Positions 59,100-64,000 of a stretch of 64,000 bases of DNA are shown piece by piece. This DNA is from Anaerotignum propionicum DSM 1682 (GTDB lineage Bacteria; Bacillota; Clostridia; Lachnospirales; Anaerotignaceae). The stretch lies in NCBI RefSeq assembly GCF_001561955.1, contig NZ_CP014223.1, forward strand, positions 1,302,001 to 1,366,000, read 5' to 3'. The position numbers were made by a program, and so were the translations under genes. Below the pieces are notes generated by a model, which did no database searches, had not been told where the DNA came from, and saw only the letters and a program-made list of their open reading frames with translations. Each line of letters starts with the position of its first letter. Within the stretch, counting starts at the first letter, position 1.

Positions 59100-59111
59100 T
59101 TATTCCCACTC
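59100..59111 (+). repeat. Right candidate attachment core
   Basis: TTATTCCCACTC, same as 46418-46429. To its right (59112-59259) there is no gene; GATAC-AAAA-GTATC on the minus strand is a small palindrome with a possible promoter. Confidence 0.5.
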
Positions 59112-59259
59112 GCTAAGTTTTATGTAATTTACGATACTTTTGTATCTACATACTGTCAATTTGCTTGCTTTATTTCTCTATTATACCCTGTATTTTTGAG
59201 AAGTCAAATTATTAGTATCACAGTAGTAGCATTAAATTGTTTATAAATTTAACGTGATA

Positions 59260-59757
59260 TTAGTAAGTACCTCTGTCATCTATCGCATTTTCTATCAATT
59301 CTTCTATTTTGCTTTCGATATCATCATAGACATATTTGCTTGATTTATATGGTGATTCATAGCATGTTATAAAATTTGATAATCGCTTGCCATCCTTATT
59401 TAACAAACTATAAAAAGGGTTACTTCCTTGATCAGTCTGGTTACCTTGACTATCTTTCAGCCCATGTACATAGACTCCAACTATTCCTTTACCCAACTCG
59501 TAAGCTTTTTCAATTTCATATTTAACCCATTTACGAGATGAAGTTGTTTTACCCACTAAAACTACCAAGCATGAGCGCAGAGCTATTTGCTCATCTATCC
59601 ACTCTTTTATTTTACTATCTGTTTTTTCCTTAACTTCTTCCCAATCGTTATCAGAAAAAGTTGACGAATTAGATACTTTTCCCATATTTCTAATTTGTGA
59701 TGCTCTCCATACATCTTTGTTATACTCAAAACTAAAAAACACCTGTCGTTTTGCCAT
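59260..59757 (-). CDS. thsB: Thoeris ThsB TIR protein, copy 2
   Basis: 165 residues of the DUF1863/ThsB TIR group: RQVFFSFEYNKDVWRASQIRN at the start, LVVLVGKTTSSRKWVKYEIEKA with the putative catalytic E81. ThsB proteins sense phage and make a cyclic ADP-ribose isomer from NAD. Paralogue of the next gene upstream, with clear differences, so the pair may recognise different phages. AAGGAGTG precedes the ATG at 59757. Last gene of the minus-strand operon; 53 nt separate it from thsB copy 1. Confidence 0.88.
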   Translation of the reverse strand: MAKRQVFFSFEYNKDVWRASQIRNMGKVSNSSTFSDNDWEEVKEKTDSKIKEWIDEQIALRSCLVVLVGKTTSSRKWVKYEIEKAYELGKGIVGVYVHGLKDSQGNQTDQGSNPFYSLLNKDGKRLSNFITCYESPYKSSKYVYDDIESKIEELIENAIDDRGTY

Positions 59758-59810
59758 AAATAATACACTCCTTTTCTTTTCAAATTAAATGTATGCCGTT
59801 ATTAAAATCA

Positions 59811-60305
59811 TTACTTACCCTTTTTTTGAGCAGCATTTTCTACCCATTTTCCTAAATTATTATATCCATCATTATTTAGATAATTAAAAATACCATCACA
59901 AATTTCATCGAAATATACAGGTTTTCCATCGTTATATGTTCCCACCATTTGATGTACATCAGCTTTTTTGGAAATACTCATAGTTCGAGCATCTCGAATA
60001 TTATTAATGTGAATGCCGATAATAGCGTTTCCTCGATTAATGCTCTGACATATTTCATATTTTACAAATGGTCTGCTTAAAGTTTTCTCACCAAGTAATA
60101 CCACAGTTACACTTGTTCCTTCTAACTGTTTATCTATCCACCTATTTACTGCAGTATCGCCTTGTCGCTTTATTTTCTCGAACTCTGCTTTATCAATTAC
60201 TTCCGATGCGAGCTGCCCACCTTGCGTTACCCATCGATTTCTTACAGTCATAACCCTCATTATATCATTATCATAATGAAAACTATAAAACACTTTTCTC
60301 GCCAT
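59811..60305 (-). CDS. thsB: Thoeris ThsB TIR protein, copy 1
   Basis: 164 residues: ARKVFYSFHYDNDIMRVMTVRNRW is typical of ThsB, and VVLLGEKTLSRPFVKYEICQSI carries the putative catalytic E84, at almost the position known for Bacillus ThsB (E85). The start is the ATG at 60305 with GAGGAG upstream; a longer ORF to 60320 covers that site. The gene begins 11 nt after thsA, so the two are strictly coupled. Produces the signal that activates ThsA. Confidence 0.9.
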   Translation of the reverse strand: MARKVFYSFHYDNDIMRVMTVRNRWVTQGGQLASEVIDKAEFEKIKRQGDTAVNRWIDKQLEGTSVTVVLLGEKTLSRPFVKYEICQSINRGNAIIGIHINNIRDARTMSISKKADVHQMVGTYNDGKPVYFDEICDGIFNYLNNDGYNNLGKWVENAAQKKGK

Positions 60306-60316
60306 AAAATATCTCC

Positions 60317-61744
60317 TCACATCTTTTCTTTCAATAATTTAATAAAATGCAAAACATCTTGAATATTTTCTAGGGTTGATTTCTTTAAATTAAACTGCTG
60401 AAAAACTGTTTTTAGTTTATCATCGTTTGGATAGTACTTTTCAAAATTATCATTTATTTCATTCCACAATTCTAAAGCTTTATAACCTGTGTATCCTAAA
60501 GGCAACAAAGAATGACCTTTATTTTTAGCTATTAGAAACTCATTTTGGATACCGTCCGCTAATTTAATTTCCCCGTCAACTAATTTGTTTCCAAATAAGA
60601 ATATTGAAACTCCAGCTCGACTAATCATATCTTCCCTATATGCCTGCCATAATAGTTTATAGTCTTCACCTTGAGGAAATGGTCTGAGCAATAATCGATC
60701 TTCTTTAATTGTTCCACCTTTCATATATATTTCTTCTAATGCCCCAGAGATAACAGCACTTCCAATACCTACCCCAAAGCCTGACACAACATTGAAGTCG
60801 GATTTTATAAGACTATTGCTCAACTTTGATATAAATTCTTTCGCTTCTTTTTCCTCAAAATCACCATACTCATGTGCGCTTCCTGATATAAAAATATTGT
60901 TTACTATTAGCTTTTTTTCAATAGTTGATAATATTTTTGTAATATCATCATATTCATCAACTAAAATAGTTTTAATATTATATCGCTTTAAATCTTCTAC
61001 AAAAAAGGTTTGCTTTCTCTTTACATATTCAAATTCAGCATTATCAGTAAAATCATTTGCAGATATTTTTCTCATGATAGAATAGTGTTGTCTTTGGTTT
61101 TCTTGTGAATAATCAATTTTAACTCTACTCAAAATATAATCAATATTTGGGTCAGTGAAGCTAAAGCCAACAAATAAAAATGTTTTAGATATAAGCATAC
61201 CGCTTAATGTAGTTATATACTGTGAATGCTTCCTATAATAATTCTCATAGTCGTCTTTTATTAGTATAACATCATCTGGATGACTTTTATCACCATGCAT
61301 TTTGTAAACAACAGCATCTCTACGAGGCATTGTTATTGATAAATGCTTATTAGTATATTTTACATCTACTACTCTATGTGTTTCTTTTAATGCATCTTCT
61401 AATAATGAATCGTAATTAGTGGTCCAAAATGTACTGATTGGCAAACGCGCAAGGATTTTATGATTCTCACTTATTTCTGCATCTTTCGTAAATTCTTCAA
61501 AAATAATATCATTCAAGGTGCTCCTGTTCCCATTCCTATTTACATAATACTGTGCCAATGTTACTAAATCATACTCTTTTATTATGTCTAAATCCAGTTC
61601 ATCCGCTACTCCTTTGAGCAAGTTTTTCCAGTCTACAAAACCACCGCTCTTGGAAAAACCCGCTCCGGCAAAAATCGCAACATTATCATCTTTCATTTCT
61701 TTGACAAATTTGTTGATAAAGCTATCTATTTCTTTTTTACTCAT
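60317..61744 (-). CDS. thsA: Thoeris effector ThsA (SIR2-SLOG NADase)
   Basis: 475 residues, the length of Bacillus cereus ThsA (476). SIR2 domain: FAGAGFSKSGG (25-35), TTNYD with N110, and H150 in YKMHGD. These match the catalytic N112 and H152 of the known enzyme. The C-terminal SLOG domain starts about 285: IFISGSAHEYGDF, VVSGFGVGIGSAVISGA. On binding the ThsB-made cyclic nucleotide it depletes NAD, giving abortive infection. AAAGGTAGG precedes the ATG at 61744. All key residues are present, so it looks functional. Confidence 0.94.
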   Translation of the reverse strand: MSKKEIDSFINKFVKEMKDDNVAIFAGAGFSKSGGFVDWKNLLKGVADELDLDIIKEYDLVTLAQYYVNRNGNRSTLNDIIFEEFTKDAEISENHKILARLPISTFWTTNYDSLLEDALKETHRVVDVKYTNKHLSITMPRRDAVVYKMHGDKSHPDDVILIKDDYENYYRKHSQYITTLSGMLISKTFLFVGFSFTDPNIDYILSRVKIDYSQENQRQHYSIMRKISANDFTDNAEFEYVKRKQTFFVEDLKRYNIKTILVDEYDDITKILSTIEKKLIVNNIFISGSAHEYGDFEEKEAKEFISKLSNSLIKSDFNVVSGFGVGIGSAVISGALEEIYMKGGTIKEDRLLLRPFPQGEDYKLLWQAYREDMISRAGVSIFLFGNKLVDGEIKLADGIQNEFLIAKNKGHSLLPLGYTGYKALELWNEINDNFEKYYPNDDKLKTVFQQFNLKKSTLENIQDVLHFIKLLKEKM

Positions 61745-61759
61745 AAATTTCCTACCTTT

Positions 61760-61837
61760 CTATGATTCTAAAAAAATAAATTCATCTGCTATACAAGAGT
61801 GAAAATCAACTACATCACCATCACGCTTGACCACCAT
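61760..61837 (-). CDS. 25-residue micro-ORF or gene remnant before thsA
   Basis: A minus-strand ORF reads MVVKRDGDVVDFHSCIADEF to the stop at 61760-61762; the frame stays open further upstream (SDVFSIVNGGY). GGTGG lies upstream of the ATG. Its composition looks like real protein, but I do not recognise it. It may be the end of a lost gene or a small peptide of the operon. It fills the only larger gap (121 nt) of the defence operon. Confidence 0.3.
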   Translation of the reverse strand: MVVKRDGDVVDFHSCIADEFIFLES

Positions 61838-61865
61838 ATAACCACCATTAACAATTGAAAATACA

Positions 61866-62282
61866 TCAGATATGAGTCAGTATTATAATTCCTGCACTTA
61901 ATGCTGCCAAAGGAAAATAGAACCAAAGTTCTGTTGGCGAAAACAGGACGCATAAATACTGATTGTTCTTTTCGTTAAATTCTTCTTTGGTGGCCTTCAT
62001 CGAGAAGTCAATTTTATTGCTCTCTAAATTTCGCACTTTATTATACAAACTTCTGAAGAGTCGTTCTTGGAACAGGTAGTATGAATCCATTCCCCAAAAG
62101 ATAATTATCGGTACGTAAGCAATAAGAAAATAACTCTTGTCCGCTTCTTTGCTAGCTAAAGCAAAAATACCTGCTACGAGAGTGACTGCCCATCCTTTTA
62201 ACATAAATGAATTATTAGCCATCCTATTAATAATACCCTGAATCATTTCAAGATAACGTATTTTTCCTCCAATTTCACTCAT
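61866..62282 (-). CDS. Three-helix membrane protein paired with a TIR protein
   Basis: 138 residues: YLEMIQGIINRMANNSFMLKGW at the start, transmembrane segments at about 28-44, 51-68 and 117-136, and a cytoplasmic loop with FRSLYNKVRNLESNKIDFSM. I know similar proteins beside TIR-domain genes in other bacteria, without an established function or name. It begins 8 nt after the TIR gene stop, so the two form a pair. It may be a membrane effector or anchor for the TIR protein. Confidence 0.6.
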   Translation of the reverse strand: MSEIGGKIRYLEMIQGIINRMANNSFMLKGWAVTLVAGIFALASKEADKSYFLIAYVPIIIFWGMDSYYLFQERLFRSLYNKVRNLESNKIDFSMKATKEEFNEKNNQYLCVLFSPTELWFYFPLAALSAGIIILTHI

Positions 62283-62290
62283 CCTTTTTA

Positions 62291-62863
62291 TTATTTAGAA
62301 TTAAACCATTCACTCAATGGTGTTATGTAATTTCCTGTTTCCTTAAATTCTCCAATATAGTATCCTTTAGATATAGATGTCCCATTTGTATAGCGTTCTG
62401 TTCCATCGAAATAACATATATATGGATAAATTCGCATATACTCATTTCCTTTGTATGAGCTATCATATGTTCCTTGAGGCTTCATTGGAAATAAAGCAAT
62501 ATGATTTTTGTATTTTTTCGCATCCCCAAATCCTAATTCCCAATTACACCACTTAGATTCTATGGCTCCATTTGTTGCAAGCAAAATAAATTTATCACAT
62601 TTTTCAATTCTAGATTTTATATTGTTTGCAGTAACTTCGGAAGTAATAGCTGGCATAGAGGAATCTCGGCTATCAATATATACTTTTACATTATAGTGTT
62701 TTTCTAGAAAACCTAATACACCTTGCAAATCACCAAGATCATCATGCTTGTGTGAGATAAAAACTGTGGTCTGTGCAGAAAATCTTACAACTTCATTCAT
62801 TGCATGTTGTAAACTACGCTCTTGGTATGCGTTAAATGTTCCTTGTTCAAATATAGTTTTCAT
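62291..62863 (-). CDS. TIR-domain protein, non-ThsB type
   Basis: 190 residues. TIR boxes: TVFISHKHDDLGDLQGVLGFL (33-53), VYIDSRDSSMP (61-71), and WCNWELGFGDAKK with putative catalytic E109. The family differs from DUF1863 ThsB and resembles single-domain bacterial TIR NADases or signal makers. AAGGGGG precedes the ATG at 62863. It is followed directly by the three-helix membrane protein and then thsA. It might feed ThsA with a second signal, or be a separate two-gene defence system. Confidence 0.8.
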   Translation of the reverse strand: MKTIFEQGTFNAYQERSLQHAMNEVVRFSAQTTVFISHKHDDLGDLQGVLGFLEKHYNVKVYIDSRDSSMPAITSEVTANNIKSRIEKCDKFILLATNGAIESKWCNWELGFGDAKKYKNHIALFPMKPQGTYDSSYKGNEYMRIYPYICYFDGTERYTNGTSISKGYYIGEFKETGNYITPLSEWFNSK

Positions 62864-62887
62864 AATTATCCCCCTTAAATATAGTTT

Positions 62888-63802
62888 CTAATTTAACAAC
62901 TTCAAATACTTCTGTAACCTCTCATTCACATACCCTGCAACCATTTCCACCATTGGTATCTCATTCTGATTACGATAATAATCATCAAAAGCCTGATAGT
63001 ATTTACGTCTATCTGAGAACTTCACGTCAATAGCAGGGTAGCCATGCTGCATCAGCTCAAAGTTAATGAGAAGTCTGCCAGTACGTCCGTTGCCATCAAT
63101 AAAAGGGTGGATACCCTCGAAGTCAAGGTGGAATAGTGCAACAGCTTCTACAAGGTGCATTTTCTCTTTCCTCTGACTGTGATTAACTATTAAATCATTC
63201 ATCATAGGCTCAACCATATAGGGCTGTGGTGGTTCGTGAAAAGCACCCATGATGCGTACTGGGATACGCCTATAAGTCCCTCTATCTTCAGGTCTATCTA
63301 TCAAAACTAAGGAATGGATATTTTTAATTACATATTCTGAAAACTCTACCTTGTCACTGACAAGGCTTTCTACATATTGAAATGCATCTCGATGTCCGAT
63401 AATCTCTAAATGCTCTTTTAACGGCTTTTGGTCAATGGTGACACCCTCTAAAACCATGGCTGTTTCTTGCAAAGTGAGAGTGTTACCCTCAATAGCATTA
63501 GAGTTATAAGTGAACTCAATTAAAAATTCATGTCGCAAACGCTCAACTTCTCCTTTTGTTAAAGGACGCATACTAGAGAGCTTTTCAAGATTTTCATCTA
63601 TATTTTTCAGTAGCTTTTTCAGTGCTGTGCGACTTCTACCTTTGCTACGAGCATCTTCAGGCTTTTTAGCATCGGTTGGTATCATATAAAGATTGCCCTT
63701 ACGGATGACACCTTCTATACGATTTTCTTGACAGAGTATTCGTACTCTGCGAGCAGATAGTTCCCATTTTTCCGCTGCTTCCGATACTTTCATGTAATCC
63801 AT
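62888..63802 (-). CDS. Fic family AMPylase with N-terminal helix-turn-helix
   Basis: 304 residues. Residues 1-45 form a MerR/excisionase-like DNA-binding region (MKVSEAAEKWELSARRVRILCQ). The autoinhibitory helix SNAIEGN lies near residue 107, marking a class II Fic. The Fic core is HPFIDGNGRTGR (about 233-244), complete. The start is the ATG at 63802 with GAGGTG upstream; 9 nt more are open. Fic proteins transfer AMP to target proteins. Same strand as the defence genes, 24 nt upstream of the TIR gene, so likely in one operon. Confidence 0.9.
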   Translation of the reverse strand: MDYMKVSEAAEKWELSARRVRILCQENRIEGVIRKGNLYMIPTDAKKPEDARSKGRSRTALKKLLKNIDENLEKLSSMRPLTKGEVERLRHEFLIEFTYNSNAIEGNTLTLQETAMVLEGVTIDQKPLKEHLEIIGHRDAFQYVESLVSDKVEFSEYVIKNIHSLVLIDRPEDRGTYRRIPVRIMGAFHEPPQPYMVEPMMNDLIVNHSQRKEKMHLVEAVALFHLDFEGIHPFIDGNGRTGRLLINFELMQHGYPAIDVKFSDRRKYYQAFDDYYRNQNEIPMVEMVAGYVNERLQKYLKLLN

Positions 63803-63829
63803 ATTGTTCACCTCGTGGAAATATTTGTA

Positions 63830-63859
63830 TAGGAATAGTATAACACAATATTAGGAATA
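63830..63859 (-). promoter_or_regulatory. Direct-repeat element upstream of fic
   Basis: TAGGAATA occurs at 63830-63837 and 63852-63859, 22 bp apart (two helical turns), flanking a TATACT -10 on the minus strand. It is a plausible binding site for the HTH of the Fic protein. Confidence 0.4.
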
Positions 63860-63923
63860 AATACAGGACTGAATGAGAAGTATATTTCTTGTGATTTATT
63901 GTTTTGTTCCTATTTTAAAATAG

Positions 63924-63948
63924 AACTCCCCACAAAATGCAGGGAGTT
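63924..63948 (-). terminator. Terminator of a gene entering from the right edge
   Basis: AACTCCC and GGGAGTT form a 7-bp stem. On the minus strand CTATTTTAAAATAG follows. Confidence 0.5.
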
Positions 63949-63969
63949 GTACTATTGATAGATTATCAT

Positions 63970-64000
63970 TCAATATCACGAATGACACTTTGCTGTGGAA
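63970..64000 (-). CDS. Possible C-terminal end of a gene beyond the right edge
   Basis: The minus-strand frame reads PQQSVIRDIE and stops at 63970-63972, just before a terminator hairpin. Too short to identify. Confidence 0.3.

Noticed and set aside
59100-59260. Intact guaA or other target gene next to the right attachment core
   Set aside because: Only a few minus-strand codons (about KLSEWE) are open before the core; no guaA-like protein can be read to the right.

Overview
The window looks like a low-GC Clostridia chromosome (Lachnospiraceae/Anaerotignum-like by gene content). The marks are strong AGGAGG-type ribosome sites, GTG and TTG starts, the order miaB-ylbF-mutS-mutL-miaA, a SpoVB-type flippase, a tandem glycine riboswitch and many short terminators. 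The species is my inference; no rRNA or tRNA gene is visible.

Core part (1 to about 41.7 kb): a glycerate 2-kinase cut by the left edge; a prolyl-tRNA editing protein; a tRNA-modification and mismatch-repair cluster (miaB, ylbF-like, mutS, mutL, miaA) followed by a CmpB-type membrane protein and a D,D-carboxypeptidase; convergent degV; topB with a methionine gamma-lyase-like gene; a decayed restriction-type winged-helix gene with two in-frame TAG codons; spoVB-like; a glycine-riboswitch-controlled amino acid permease; a ten-gene Mrp/MBH-type cation antiporter operon (21.6-30.7 kb) followed by apbE; a self-operated tetR-nitroreductase pair; a Cache-GGDEF cyclase; an Lsa-type ABC-F protein behind a leader-peptide attenuator; a GNAT acetyltransferase, uppP, and a padR-ferredoxin-flavodoxin operon.

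Transition (41.8-46.4 kb): small regulators (XRE, two ribbon-helix-helix proteins), two copies of a 43-45 residue microprotein, a Crp-type regulator with two YdcZ transporters, and a SLOG protein. Several have clear palindromic operators.

Accessory island (46.4-59.1 kb): bounded by a 12-bp direct repeat next to a truncated tyrosine integrase. It carries a YefM/YoeB toxin-antitoxin with twin operators, a serine resolvase, a candidate structured RNA (about 248 nt with its own promoter and terminator), a 36-bp tandem repeat, and a run of unrelated single genes. These are DUF2971, a SIR2-STAND protein split by a frame change, an HEPN-like protein, small membrane proteins, a decayed DUF4275 gene and an SLH surface protein. 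Most are followed, 15-52 nt after the stop codon, by a shared motif that in its best copies forms a hairpin. This gene-plus-3'-site layout resembles integron-like or recombinase-associated immunity cassette arrays and is the most unusual signal in the window.

Right end (59.2-64 kb, minus strand): a defence operon reading Fic, TIR protein, three-helix membrane protein, ThsA (SIR2-SLOG), ThsB, ThsB. The last three form a Thoeris system: TIR proteins make a cyclic ADP-ribose-type signal on phage infection and ThsA destroys NAD in response. The TIR-membrane pair upstream is less well understood. Together with the SIR2-STAND/HEPN genes, the right-hand 18 kb is a defence and immunity island.
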